This document shows, one piece after another, positions 24,112 to 32,483 of a stretch of DNA of 64,000 nucleotides (position 1 is its first letter; every line of letters starts with the position of its first letter). Both the position numbers and the translations under genes were made by a program. This stretch comes from Streptomyces sp. CMB-StM0423 (GTDB lineage Bacteria; Actinomycetota; Actinomycetes; Streptomycetales; Streptomycetaceae): assembly GCF_002847285.1 (NCBI RefSeq), contig NZ_CP025407.1:7257001-7321000 (forward strand), read 5' to 3'. The notes under the pieces are model-generated. The model was given only the letters and a program-made list of their open reading frames with translations. It was not told where the DNA came from and searched no databases.

Positions 24112-24425
24112 TTCGCCGCACCTCCCTTGGCGCCGCCCGGCGTCGGCCGGGCGCGGAACATATGGAGCATCCGGTCCGTGACGACGTACCCGCCGACGAC
24201 GTTCATCGCGCCGAACGCGACGGCCACGAACGCCAGCGCGTACTCCAGCGGCTCGTCGGCCAGGGACGTCACCAGCATCGCGCCGATCAGCACGATCCCG
24301 TGGATCGAGTTGGCGCCGGACATCAGCGGTGTGTGCAGCGTCGCCGGCACCTTGCTGATCACTTCGAAGCCGACCAGCACGCTGAGCACGAAGATCGTGA
24401 CGGCGGTGAGCAGATCGAGGTTCAC
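24108..24425 (-). CDS. pntAB: NAD(P) transhydrogenase subunit alpha, membrane part
   Basis: A 105-residue membrane subunit (alpha part 2) with three helices: LDLLTAVTIFVLSVLVGFEV, GIVLIGAMLVTSLA and YALAFVAVAFGAMNVVGGYVV. The motif VPATLHTPLMSGANSIHG between helices 1 and 2 is diagnostic of the transhydrogenase. The GTG start at 24425 overlaps the pntAA stop and its own stop overlaps the pntB start, so all three subunits are translationally coupled. A split alpha subunit is the usual arrangement in actinobacteria. Confidence 0.93.
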   Translation of the reverse strand: MNLDLLTAVTIFVLSVLVGFEVISKVPATLHTPLMSGANSIHGIVLIGAMLVTSLADEPLEYALAFVAVAFGAMNVVGGYVVTDRMLHMFRARPTPGGAKGGAAK

Positions 24426-25579
24426 CGGTTCCCTCCGTTCTGCGGGGCGACCGCGTCGCTGACGACCTTGCCGCCGTGCGCAACGACCACGCCGGCCTGG
24501 ATGTCGTCGTCGAGGTCGATGCGCACCGCCTCGTCGGCCACCAGGTGCGCCAGCAGCGCGCTGATGTTGCGGGCGTACGCGGTGGAGGCGGCGGTCGCCA
24601 TCACGGACGGCAGGTTGCCCGCGCCGATCAGCGTCACGCCGCCGGCGAGGACCGCGGTCTTGTCCGGCTCGGACAGCTCCACGTTGCCGCCGAGTTCGCT
24701 GGCGGCCATGTCCACCACCACGGAGCCGGGGCGCATCTGTTCCAGCGCCTCGGCCGTGACCATCAGCGGCGGCTTGCGGCCGGGCACCCTGGCGGTGGTG
24801 ATCACCACGTCGAAGCGGGGCACCGCCGCCGTCAGCGCGGCGAGCTGCGCCCGCTGCTCCTCGTCGGTGAGCACGCGCGCGTAGCCGCCCTCGCCCGCCG
24901 CCGAGGCCACGCCCTCCAGCTCCAGGAACTTCGCGCCCAGCGACTCGATCTCGCCCTGCGCCGCGGGCCGGACGTCGTACGCGGTGACGATCGCGCCGAG
25001 CCGGCGGGCGGTGGCGATGGCCTGCAACCCGGCGACGCCCGCGCCGAGCACGAGAACGGCGGCGGGCTTCGAGGTGCCCGCCGCCGTGGTCAGCATCGGA
25101 AAGTACCGGTCGTAGCTGTCGGCGGCGAGCAGCACCGCCTTGTATCCCGCGACGTTGGCCTGGGAGGTCAGCGCGTCCATCGTCTGAGCCCGGCTGAGCG
25201 TGCGGGGCAGCAGGTCGAGGCTGACGACGGTCACCCCCCGGGCGGCCAGCTCGCCGATCAGGGTGGCCTGGCGGAGCGGGTCGAGCATGCCGATGAGCGT
25301 CTGCCCTGAGCGCAGGGCGGCGGCGGTCTCGCGGTCGGGCGGGGCGACACAGAGCACGACGTCGGCCCGGCGGATCAGCTCGTCCGCGCCGACGATCTCG
25401 GCCTCCGCGGCCGTGTAGTCGGCGTCGGTGAACCAGGCGCTCGTGCCCGCGCCGGTCTCGACGAGGACGTCGACACCCGACCGGCGCACACGGGTGACGA
25501 CTTCGGGGGTGAGGGCGACGCGGCGCTCGTCCGGCGCGCGCTCCCTCAGGACCCCCGCGGTGACGGCTTGGGCTCCCAT
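24422..25579 (-). CDS. pntAA: NAD(P) transhydrogenase subunit alpha part 1, NAD-binding
   Basis: Soluble NAD(H)-binding domain I, 385 residues. The N-terminal AlaDh/PNT domain starts with RERAPDERRVALTPEVV and includes the ETGAGTSAWFTDADY region. The Rossmann nucleotide-binding segment is VLVLGAGVAGLQAIATARRLGA near residue 170, followed by the mobile-loop region and PGRKPPLMVT, and GSVVVDMAASELGGNVE. The ATG at 25579 is the first plausible start. It leads the pntAA-pntAB-pntB operon, which supplies NADPH, for example to antioxidant and biosynthetic reactions. Confidence 0.95.
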   Translation of the reverse strand: MGAQAVTAGVLRERAPDERRVALTPEVVTRVRRSGVDVLVETGAGTSAWFTDADYTAAEAEIVGADELIRRADVVLCVAPPDRETAAALRSGQTLIGMLDPLRQATLIGELAARGVTVVSLDLLPRTLSRAQTMDALTSQANVAGYKAVLLAADSYDRYFPMLTTAAGTSKPAAVLVLGAGVAGLQAIATARRLGAIVTAYDVRPAAQGEIESLGAKFLELEGVASAAGEGGYARVLTDEEQRAQLAALTAAVPRFDVVITTARVPGRKPPLMVTAEALEQMRPGSVVVDMAASELGGNVELSEPDKTAVLAGGVTLIGAGNLPSVMATAASTAYARNISALLAHLVADEAVRIDLDDDIQAGVVVAHGGKVVSDAVAPQNGGNR

Positions 25580-25728
25580 GCTTCTCGCTCCCTCTTGGGC
25601 GAATTGCGGGCGACCTCAGGGTGCTGCCCTCGGTGCGCGGTGGGGACACCTCGGGCAGTGGTGATGCGGGTGTGCGTTGGTGGTGCGGTGGTGGCGCAGT
25701 GTGCGGTGGTGGTGCCGGGACGGGCACG

Positions 25729-26226
25729 CTATCGGATAACCGTTCCGTTCGGACCGCCCCGGACGTGCGGTTCCTGCGGATCGCGACCGGCGGACGGGCC
25801 GGTGCCGACCGGGAGGTGAGCCAGGCTCTCGCCGGCCGCGAGCCGGCGCACGAGGGCCTGGAAAGTGGGGCAGCGGGTGAAGTCGTGCGCCTCGCACTCC
25901 AGCGCGTGGTCGATCATCGCCTTCGACCGCTCGATCTCCCGCATCCGCTCCTGGAGCTCCTCCCGGTGCCGTGCCAGAAGCGCGTGCCGGTCCGCGGGGC
26001 CCTGCGCGGCGAACAGCTCGCGCAGTTGCTCCAGGCTGAGCCCGCCGCGCTTGCCGCCGATGATCATGGCGACCCGGGAGACGTGGTCGGAGGTGTAGCG
26101 CCGGCGGCCGTTCACGCGCTCCGCCGGGGTGAGCAGGCCCATGGCCTCCCAGTGCCGCAGCACATGGGCGGCGAGGCCGAAGCGCCCGGCCAGCTCGCCG
26201 ATGGTCATGGACTCGCCCGACTTCAT
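25729..26226 (-). CDS. MerR family transcriptional regulator
   Basis: A 165-residue regulator with the MerR winged-helix N-terminus TIGELAGRFGLAAHVLRHWE, GLLTPAERVNGRRRY, then a long dimerisation helix (LSLEQLRELFAAQG through RMREIERSKAMIDHALECEA). Two Cys residues occur in ECEAHDFTRCPTF, typical of effector-sensing C-termini, though no defined metal-site spacing is evident. The ATG at 26226 lies at the expected transcription start of a promoter with the 19-bp spacer usual for MerR targets, so the mRNA is probably leaderless. It is divergent from a VOC-family gene, a likely regulatory partner. Confidence 0.88.
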   Translation of the reverse strand: MKSGESMTIGELAGRFGLAAHVLRHWEAMGLLTPAERVNGRRRYTSDHVSRVAMIIGGKRGGLSLEQLRELFAAQGPADRHALLARHREELQERMREIERSKAMIDHALECEAHDFTRCPTFQALVRRLAAGESLAHLPVGTGPSAGRDPQEPHVRGGPNGTVIR

Positions 26227-26230
26227 GTTG

Positions 26231-26261
26231 ACATTAACTTGCAGAGTGGGCGCGGAGTCAA
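26231..26261 (-). promoter_or_regulatory. MerR-type promoter with 19-bp spacer, leaderless
   Basis: Minus-strand -35 TTGACT (plus 26256-26261) and -10 TAATGT (plus 26231-26236) are separated by 19 bp instead of 17, the over-long spacing untwisted by MerR activators. Only four bases separate the -10 from the ATG at 26226, so transcription should begin at or beside the start codon. Confidence 0.6.
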
Positions 26262-26382
26262 GGGGGAGGCCCTTGTACGACGTGATCGTCGCGGGACCGC
26301 TCGCCTGCCGGACTGCGCCGGGCGGGCGAGACGTCCGATTCGTTCAAGACGCGCCCGCCGGCCCGCTCCTAGGGTCGGGGCC

Positions 26383-26775
26383 ATGACCGCACGATTCGAC
26401 GCCATCGGAATGGTGACCGCCGACATGGCCGCCACCCTCGCCTTCTACCGCCTGCTCGGCCTGGACATCCCCGCCGACGCCGACGGGCAGCCGCACGTCG
26501 AGGCGGCACTGCCCGGCGGGCTGCGCCTGATGTGGGACGGGGAGGAGACGATCAAGTCCTTCGCGCCCGACTTCGAGCCGCCGACCGGAGAGGGGCGCAT
26601 CGGCCTCGCCTTCCGCTGCGAGGGACCCGCCGACGTGGACGCGACGTACGCGATGCTCACCGAGGCCGGGTACAAGGGCGCCATGGCGCCCTGGGACGCC
26701 GAGTGGGGCCAGCGCTACGCGCAGGTGCACGACCCGGACGGCAACGGCGTCGACCTCTTCGCCCCACTCGGCTGA
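26383..26775 (+). CDS. VOC family (glyoxalase/bleomycin-resistance fold) protein
   Basis: A 130-residue vicinal-oxygen-chelate protein built of paired beta-alpha-beta-beta-beta units: FDAIGMVTADMAATLAFYRLLGLDIP at the start, and WGQRYAQVHDPDGNGVDLFAPL at the end with the characteristic DPDGN metal-site strand. Function in the family ranges from glyoxalase to drug binding; the substrate is unknown. A TAGGGT hexamer (26370-26375) ends 7 bp before the ATG and there is no Shine-Dalgarno sequence, so the mRNA may be leaderless. The divergent MerR gene is a plausible regulator. Confidence 0.85.
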   Translation: MTARFDAIGMVTADMAATLAFYRLLGLDIPADADGQPHVEAALPGGLRLMWDGEETIKSFAPDFEPPTGEGRIGLAFRCEGPADVDATYAMLTEAGYKGAMAPWDAEWGQRYAQVHDPDGNGVDLFAPLG

Positions 26776-26813
26776 CCGCGGGGCCCACGGCGAACGGGCC
26801 GGGGTGCGGCTGC

Positions 26814-27494
26814 TCAGAGCAGCGCCGTCAGCGGCACCCCGGCCAGCGTCCGCATCTCGCGCGCCAGGTGCGCCTGGTCCGCGTACCCCGCCAGCGCCGC
26901 CGCCCCGGCCGGCGGCGTGCCCGCCCTGGCCAGCGCCAGCGCGCGGTTCATCCGCAGCACCCGGGCCAGCGTCTTCGGCCCGTACCCGAACGCCGCCAGG
27001 CTGCGCCGGTGCAACTGCCGCTCGCCGAGCCCCACCGCCCCGGCGACCTCGGCCACCGGCCGGCCCGCCGCCAGCGCGGCGACGACCGCCGGCACGTACG
27101 GCTCCGGCGGCTCCGCGTCCGCCAGCCGCGCCCGCGCCAGCGCCTCCAGCGCCGCGCCCGGGTCCGCCGCCCCGGCGACCCGCTCCGCCGCGATCCGGGC
27201 CCGCCGCTCGCCCCACAGGTCCGCCAGCGGCACCCGCAGGTTCCGCAGCTCGTGCGCGGGCGCGCCCAGCACCGCCGGGCCCTGCCCGGGGGCGAAGCGC
27301 AGCCCGGTGTACGTGCCGCCCCCGGCCCCGGTGCCGACGTGCGCCCGGGTGTCGGGGCCCGCGACGAGCAGCCCGCCGGGCGTGAGGATCAGGTCGGTGC
27401 CGCCGTCGGGGAGCACCCGGTACGGGCCCGGGCGGACGTCCCGGCGGCGCCAGACGACGGCACCGCCGAGCAGCGCAGGACTCTCCTCGTACAT
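26814..27494 (-). CDS. AraC-type regulator (DUF6597-like N-terminus)
   Basis: A 226-residue transcriptional regulator. The N-terminal half (YRVLPDGGTDLILTPGGLLVAG, then TGLRFAPGQGPAVLG) is the cupin-like sensor module seen in many actinobacterial AraC-type proteins. The C-terminal double helix-turn-helix is GLGERQLHRRSLAAFGYGPKTLARVLRMNRAL, interrupted only by the conserved Gly-Tyr-Gly, then GYADQAHLAREMRTLAGVPLT. Only 28 bp separate it from the divergent DNA glycosylase gene, so the promoters must overlap. The regulated pathway is unknown. The ATG at 27494 is chosen because longer frames run antisense into the glycosylase. Confidence 0.82.
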   Translation of the reverse strand: MYEESPALLGGAVVWRRRDVRPGPYRVLPDGGTDLILTPGGLLVAGPDTRAHVGTGAGGGTYTGLRFAPGQGPAVLGAPAHELRNLRVPLADLWGERRARIAAERVAGAADPGAALEALARARLADAEPPEPYVPAVVAALAAGRPVAEVAGAVGLGERQLHRRSLAAFGYGPKTLARVLRMNRALALARAGTPPAGAAALAGYADQAHLAREMRTLAGVPLTALL

Positions 27495-27522
27495 CACTCC
27501 AGGATGCCGCAGACTGGGAGGC

Positions 27523-28392
27523 ATGCCCGAGCTTCCCGAAGTCGAAGCGCTCAGCGGATTCCTGACCGAGCACCTGGTGGGGCGGTACGTCGCCCGGGTG
27601 CAGCCGGTCGCGATCAGCGTGCTCAAGACGTACGACCCGCCGCTCACCGCGCTGGAGGGCGCCGAGGTCACGGCCGTCGGGCGGCGCGGCAAGTTCCTGG
27701 ACCTCACGGTCGCCGACGAACTGCACCTGGTGATCCATCTGGCCCGGGCCGGCTGGCTGCAGTGGAAGGACCGACTGCCGGCCGCGCCGCCGCGTCCCGG
27801 CAAGGGGCCGCTGGCGCTGCGGGTGCGGCTGGCCGAGCCGGAGGGCGCGGGCTTCGACCTCACCGAGGCGGGCACGCAGAAGCGCCTCGCGGTCTACTGC
27901 GTACGGGATCCGCAGGACGTGCCCGGCGTCGCCCGGCTGGGGCCCGACCCGCTGGACGCGGCGTTCACGGCGGAGGCGTTCGCCGGGCTGCTGGCGGAGG
28001 AGCGGCGGCAGATCAAGGGCGTGCTGCGCGACCAGTCGACGATCGCCGGCATCGGCAACGCGTACTCCGACGAGATCCTGCACGTCGCGAAGCTCTCCCC
28101 GTACAAGCTCGCCGCGAACCTCACCGACGAGGAGACCGCCGTGCTCTACGCGGCGATCGGCGACACCCTGCGCGGCGCCGTCGAGCGCTCCCGCGGGGTG
28201 GCCGCGGGGCGGCTGAAGGCGGAGAAGAAGAGCGGGCTGCGGGTGCACGGGCGGGCCGGGGAGAAGTGCCCAATCTGCGGCGACACGATCCGCGAGGTGT
28301 CGTTCGCCGACTCGGCGCTGCAGTACTGCCCCACCTGCCAGACCGGCGGCAAGCCGCTGGCCGACCGGAGGATGTCCCGGCTGCTGAAGTGA
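27523..28392 (+). CDS. Fpg/Nei family DNA glycosylase
   Basis: Base-excision repair enzyme of 289 residues that removes oxidised bases and nicks the abasic site. The N-terminal catalytic pair Pro-Glu after the start Met is intact (MPELPEVE). The helix-two-turn-helix lies around LRDQSTIAGIGNAYSDEILH, with the DNA-binding Asn. A C-terminal four-Cys zinc finger CPICG, 15 residues, CPTCQ follows. The sequence after PEVE (ALSGFL) differs from classical MutM, so it may belong to an actinobacterial Nei-like subgroup. ATG at 27523 follows GGGAGG. It is probably not autolinked to other repair genes. Confidence 0.92.
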   Translation: MPELPEVEALSGFLTEHLVGRYVARVQPVAISVLKTYDPPLTALEGAEVTAVGRRGKFLDLTVADELHLVIHLARAGWLQWKDRLPAAPPRPGKGPLALRVRLAEPEGAGFDLTEAGTQKRLAVYCVRDPQDVPGVARLGPDPLDAAFTAEAFAGLLAEERRQIKGVLRDQSTIAGIGNAYSDEILHVAKLSPYKLAANLTDEETAVLYAAIGDTLRGAVERSRGVAAGRLKAEKKSGLRVHGRAGEKCPICGDTIREVSFADSALQYCPTCQTGGKPLADRRMSRLLK

Positions 28393-28410
28393 CCGCGGCC
28401 GCGGAGGGCT

Positions 28411-28632
28411 TCACGAGCCGCCGGCGTCCTCCAGCCGGAAGCCCACCTTCAGGCACACCTGCCAGTGCGCCACGACGCCGTTCTCCAGTTGCCCCCGCAC
28501 CTGGGTGACCTCGAACCAGTCGAGGTTGCGCAGCGTCTGCGAGGCGCGCGCGACGCCGTTGCGGACGGCGTCGTCGACGCCGGCGGGGGAGGAGCCGACG
28601 ATCTCGGTGATGCGGTACGTGTGGTCGCTCAT
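28411..28632 (-). CDS. Dodecin, flavin-binding protein
   Basis: A 73-residue protein matching the dodecin family over its whole length: YRITEIVGSSPAGVDDAVRNG, LRNLDWFEVTQVRG with the flavin-stacking Trp, and HWQVCLKVGFRLED. Dodecins form hollow dodecamers that store flavins or CoA and protect them from light. It lies between the glycosylase and Usp genes, all plausible stress functions, but each has its own orientation or gap, so no operon is claimed. Confidence 0.93.
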   Translation of the reverse strand: MSDHTYRITEIVGSSPAGVDDAVRNGVARASQTLRNLDWFEVTQVRGQLENGVVAHWQVCLKVGFRLEDAGGS

Positions 28633-28696
28633 GAATCCACCGTGCCGCAGACCCGCCGGGCTCGCGACACGGGCGGCACCCGGCAGAACCCGGGGG

Positions 28697-29239
28697 CTAC
28701 GGCACCACGGTGACCGGCCAGCGGCCCGCCTTGACCAGGCGCACCGCCACCGAGCCGACGAGCCGGTGGCCCGCCTGCTCCGAGGCGCCGACGATCACCG
28801 CGTCCGCCTTGAGGTCCTGCGCCGCCTGCACCAGCCCCGTGTACGCGTCGCCGTGCAGGGTGTGGAACTCCCAGCGCACCTCGAACAGCCCGCGCAACTG
28901 CGCCACCGCCCGCCGGATCTCCGCCACCAGCTCCTCGGCCACCTCCGCCGTCGTGCCCGCCACCGGCGCGCCGAGCGCCGCCGCGGCGGCCAGCGTCGGC
29001 TGCACGTACACCACGGCGAGCAGCGAGCCCTGCCGCCGGGCCAGCCCCGCGGCGTAGGCGGCGGCGCGCCAGGAGGTGTCGGAGCCGTCGACCCCGACGA
29101 GGATCACCTTGGGGCCGTCGGTGCCGCGCTCGAAACCGGTCGCGCCCCCGGGGCGGTCTTCCGGGCGCTCCCCGGTCCCGTCCCCTGACCTGTTCTCTGA
29201 ACTGTCGTCGAGGTTGCCCTCGGTGCCGGCTTCGCTCAC
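28697..29239 (-). CDS. Universal stress protein (UspA family)
   Basis: A 180-residue single-Usp-domain protein. A hydrophilic acidic N-terminal extension of about 40 residues precedes the domain, which opens with VILVGVDGSDTSWRAAAYAAGLARRQ (ATP-site Asp) and ends with VIVGASEQAGHRLVGSVAVRLVKAGRWPVTVVP, the glycine-rich ATP-binding signature. The GTG start at 29239 is upstream of the extension; internal starts would remove it, and I cannot tell which is used. It is divergent from the DHA2 exporter gene. Confidence 0.88.
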   Translation of the reverse strand: MSEAGTEGNLDDSSENRSGDGTGERPEDRPGGATGFERGTDGPKVILVGVDGSDTSWRAAAYAAGLARRQGSLLAVVYVQPTLAAAAALGAPVAGTTAEVAEELVAEIRRAVAQLRGLFEVRWEFHTLHGDAYTGLVQAAQDLKADAVIVGASEQAGHRLVGSVAVRLVKAGRWPVTVVP

Positions 29240-29322
29240 AACCCGGACGGTACCCGACGCGCCTCACGGCGGGCACCGCCCGGTACGGTGCGCGCGGCCG
29301 GGCGGTGCGGTTGACTGCGGGC

Positions 29323-30867
29323 ATGACGCAATCCCACCCGCCCGCAGGAGCACCCGCGGATCTACGGCTCGCCCAGCCGGCCGGGCGCTGGCTGCTGACT
29401 GCGGTGGTGATCGGCTCGGGCATCACCTTCCTCGACGCCACCGTCGTCAACGTCGCGCTGCCCACCATCGGCGACGAACTCGGCGCCTCCCTCGGCGGGC
29501 TGCAGTGGACCGTCAACGGCTACACCCTCACCCTCGCCGCGCTCATCCTCCTCGGCGGCGCCCTCGGCGACCGCTACGGCCGCCGCCGGATCTTCATCTT
29601 CGGCACCGTGTGGTTCGCGGTGGCCTCGCTGCTGTGCGCGCTGGCGCCGAACGTCGGCATCCTCATCGGCGCCCGCACCCTTCAGGGCATCGGCGGCGCG
29701 CTGCTGACCCCCGGCTCCCTCGCCCTCATCCAGGCGTCCTTCGCCCCCGAGGACCGGGCCCGCGCGATCGGCGTCTGGTCGGGGCTCGCCGGCATCGCGA
29801 GCGCCCTCGGCCCGCTGCTCGGCGGCTGGCTGGTGGAGGCGGCGAGCTGGCGGTGGGTGTTCGCCATCAACGTGCCGCTGGCCGTCGTCGTCGTGGCCGT
29901 CGCCGCCCGGCACGTACCCGAGAGCCGCGACGAGACGGCCACGGGACGCTTCGACTGGACCGGCGCCGCGCTCGGCGCGCTCGGCCTGGCGGGCGTGACG
30001 TACGCCCTGATCGCCGCGCCCGAGAAGGGCGTCTCGGCGCTGCTGCTGGCCGCGAGCAGCGGCGTGGGGGTGGCGAGCCTCGCGGCGTTCGTCTTCGTCC
30101 AGCGGCGCAGCAGCCACCCGATGCTGCCGACAGGGATCTTCGGCTCCCGCCAGTTCACCGCGGCGAACGTGGTCACGTTCGTCGTCTACGCCGCCCTCGG
30201 CGGGGTGACCTTCTTCCTCGTGCTGGACCTGCAGATCGCCGCCGGCTACTCGCCGATCGCCGCGGGCTCCGCGCTGCTGCCGGTGACGCTCATCATGCTG
30301 GCGCTCTCGGAGCGGTCGGGAAGGCTGTCGGAGCGCATCGGGCCGCGCATCCCGATGACGGTCGGCCCGGCGATCTGCGCCGGCGGGCTGCTGCTGATGC
30401 TGCGCATCGGCGGTCCCGGCGGCAACGTCTCGTACGTACAGGACGTGCTGCCCGGCGTGGTGCTCTTCGGCTTCGGCCTGGCGACGACGGTCGCCCCGCT
30501 CACCGCCACCGTCCTCGGCGCCGTGGAGGACCGGCACTCCGGCATCGCCTCCGGCGTCAACAACGCGGTGGCCCGCGCCGCGGGCCTGCTCGCCGTCGCC
30601 GCGCTGCCGCTGGCCGCCGGCCTCTCCGGCAACGACTACCGCAACCCCGGGGCCTTCGGCGACGGCTTCCGCATCGCCCTGTTCATCTGCGCCGCGCTGC
30701 TCGCCGGCGGGGCCGTGCTCTCCTGGCTGACGATCCGCTCGCCGAAGGAGCCGGCGGGGCCGCCGGAGCCGCCGTGCCACGTGCACTGCACGATGGCGGG
30801 CCCGCCGCTGCAGTCGCTGGTCGAGGACACGGCCGCCGACGACCCCGAGGAGCCGGAACGCCCCTAG
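29323..30867 (+). CDS. MFS drug exporter, DHA2 (14-TM) family
   Basis: A 514-residue proton antiporter. Helix 1 has the DHA2 motif FLDATVVNVALPTIGDEL, then motif A GGALGDRYGRRRIFIFG, and motif C in helix 5 (GIASALGPLLGGWLV), followed by the WRWVFAINVPLAVV signature. About fourteen hydrophobic segments are predicted. A hydrophilic C-terminal tail of 50 residues contains a short His/Cys cluster (CHVHC) that is not usual. I choose the ATG at 29323; a start 18 bp upstream is possible. Substrate unknown; drug or metabolite export is the family role. Confidence 0.9.
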   Translation: MTQSHPPAGAPADLRLAQPAGRWLLTAVVIGSGITFLDATVVNVALPTIGDELGASLGGLQWTVNGYTLTLAALILLGGALGDRYGRRRIFIFGTVWFAVASLLCALAPNVGILIGARTLQGIGGALLTPGSLALIQASFAPEDRARAIGVWSGLAGIASALGPLLGGWLVEAASWRWVFAINVPLAVVVVAVAARHVPESRDETATGRFDWTGAALGALGLAGVTYALIAAPEKGVSALLLAASSGVGVASLAAFVFVQRRSSHPMLPTGIFGSRQFTAANVVTFVVYAALGGVTFFLVLDLQIAAGYSPIAAGSALLPVTLIMLALSERSGRLSERIGPRIPMTVGPAICAGGLLLMLRIGGPGGNVSYVQDVLPGVVLFGFGLATTVAPLTATVLGAVEDRHSGIASGVNNAVARAAGLLAVAALPLAAGLSGNDYRNPGAFGDGFRIALFICAALLAGGAVLSWLTIRSPKEPAGPPEPPCHVHCTMAGPPLQSLVEDTAADDPEEPERP

Positions 30868-30871
30868 CCCC

Positions 30872-31435
30872 CTAGTCCGCCGGGCCGTCCGCCGGCCCGT
30901 AGACCAGGTGCAGCACGCCGGAGCCGAACGCCTTCGAGTCGAGCAGCTTCAGCGGGATCCTGGTGTCGCCCTCGTCGAAGAGCCGCTCGCCCTGGCGCAC
31001 CGCGACGGGGTGGACCAGCAGGTGCAGCTCGTCCAGCAGGCCGTGCGCGAGCAGCTCGCGGATCACGGAGACCGAGCCGCCGATGGAGACGTCCCCGCCG
31101 GACTCCTGCTTGAGCGCGGTCACGCCGCTGACCAGGTCGCCCTGGAGCTTCTCGGAGTTGCGCCAGGAGAGGTCGACCTCGCCGCGGCTGACGACGATCT
31201 TGCGGGCGTCGCCGAGGATCTTCGCGAACCCGGCGTCCTCGTCGTCGGTGTCCTCCCGCTGCGGCCACGCCTCCGCGAAGCCGTCGTAGGTCTTGCGGCC
31301 GTAGAGCATGGTGTCGGACATCAGCCCGCCGACCGCCTCGCCCATCTCGTCGTCGAAGTAGGACATGTGCCACTGGTCGGGCGCCTCCACGACGCCGTCG
31401 AGGGAGATGAACAGGCTGGCAATGATCTTTCTCAC
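30872..31435 (-). CDS. Dihydrofolate reductase-like (RibD C-terminal) family protein
   Basis: A 187-residue NADPH-binding reductase-fold protein: KIIASLFISLDGVVEAPDQW at the start, the LYGRKTYDGFAEAWP segment, the middle strand KIVVSRGEVDLSW, and GGDVSIGGSVSVIRELLAHGLLDELHLLVHPV, the RibD_C signature. Family members include YyaP/YwjB-like proteins of unknown physiological substrate; it is not expected to be the essential folate enzyme. The GTG start follows GGAGCC. It is convergent with the DHA2 gene, only 4 bp apart. Confidence 0.9.
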   Translation of the reverse strand: MRKIIASLFISLDGVVEAPDQWHMSYFDDEMGEAVGGLMSDTMLYGRKTYDGFAEAWPQREDTDDEDAGFAKILGDARKIVVSRGEVDLSWRNSEKLQGDLVSGVTALKQESGGDVSIGGSVSVIRELLAHGLLDELHLLVHPVAVRQGERLFDEGDTRIPLKLLDSKAFGSGVLHLVYGPADGPAD

Positions 31436-31503
31436 GAGAGGCTCCAGAGGGCGGGGGGTTCGGCGGACGTGCAGTCCGTCGTGACGTTAGCGGCCGCCGG
31501 GCA

Positions 31504-32208
31504 TCAGGTCTTGTACAGAAGCGCCAGCGGCTGCGCGGGCCGCGGATCGTCCCGCAACTGGCCCGCGGTCCTGCCGATGAAGCGGCTGAGCGCGTGGGCC
31601 AGATGCGGCTCGTCGTAATAGCCCAGGCGGTGCACGACGTCCTCGGCCGCCGCGCCCCCGCGGAGCAGGACCGCGGCGTGCCGCGCCCGTTCTATCTGCC
31701 GGGCGGCGCCGTGGGTGAACCCGGTCGCGGCCTGGAAGCGCCGCTGCGCGGTGCGCGCGGAGACATCCGGCGTGCCGCCGCGCATCACGTCGGTGACGAG
31801 CGGGTCGCGGACGAGCACGCCGGCGCGCACCAGCCGGTCCGCGAACGCCTCGGCGTCGTCGGGGCCCGGCACCGGCCAGTGGGAGCCCTTCAGCCAGAAC
31901 GACCTGCGCGTCGCGTCGGGTATGTCCACCCCGCCGTCGACGAGCAGCGGCGCCGGCAGATGCGTCAGCGAGGTGCCCAGGGCGAAGGTGATGCCGAAGA
32001 ACGCCGCTTCCTCGGGCACCGGTACCGTGCTCGTCCGCGACTCGGGCCCGGCCACCGCGGCCTGGAACCCGGCGGGCGACTCCCAGAACACCACATCCCA
32101 GCAGGCCGACGCGACCGCCGTCATCCGGTCGATGCCCTCGCTGCGGCTGCGCCAGACGTACGACACGTACGGCGAGTCCGACGCCCGCCCCTCGATCTCC
32201 AGCCCCAT
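31504..32208 (-). CDS. AraC family transcriptional regulator
   Basis: A 234-residue regulator. The N-terminal half is the DUF6597-type sensor (SPYVSYVWRSRSEGIDRM) and the C-terminal half carries AraC helix-turn-helix elements: SARTAQRRFQAATGFTHGAA and RLGYYDEPHLAHALSRFIGRT. The ATG at 32208 follows CGAGGGGGC; an in-frame TTG 18 bp upstream overlaps that site and is rejected. It lies 68 bp beyond the RibD-like gene on the same strand, so the two could be co-transcribed, and the regulator might control the reductase gene. Confidence 0.85.
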   Translation of the reverse strand: MGLEIEGRASDSPYVSYVWRSRSEGIDRMTAVASACWDVVFWESPAGFQAAVAGPESRTSTVPVPEEAAFFGITFALGTSLTHLPAPLLVDGGVDIPDATRRSFWLKGSHWPVPGPDDAEAFADRLVRAGVLVRDPLVTDVMRGGTPDVSARTAQRRFQAATGFTHGAARQIERARHAAVLLRGGAAAEDVVHRLGYYDEPHLAHALSRFIGRTAGQLRDDPRPAQPLALLYKT

Positions 32209-32483
32209 CGCGCCCCCTCGCGACAACCGGCGCCCCGCACGGGCGCGCTCCCGCCGTGCAGTCTGGCACGCGCCACCGACAACGGCCGGGCGGCGGACGG
32301 CGGGACGAGCGTGCGGCGGTAGTCGCGGACGGCGGCCCGCCTCCGCGAAGCTCCGTGCGGTGTACGGGCGTTGTCCGGCCCGCCGCCACCTCCCGCCGGA
32401 GCAGCGGTTTTATACGCGCTTTCGCGGCCCGGTGCTTCGATGCAGGCCGCGAACGACCCACCGAGCTCCCTGAGGGGGACCCC

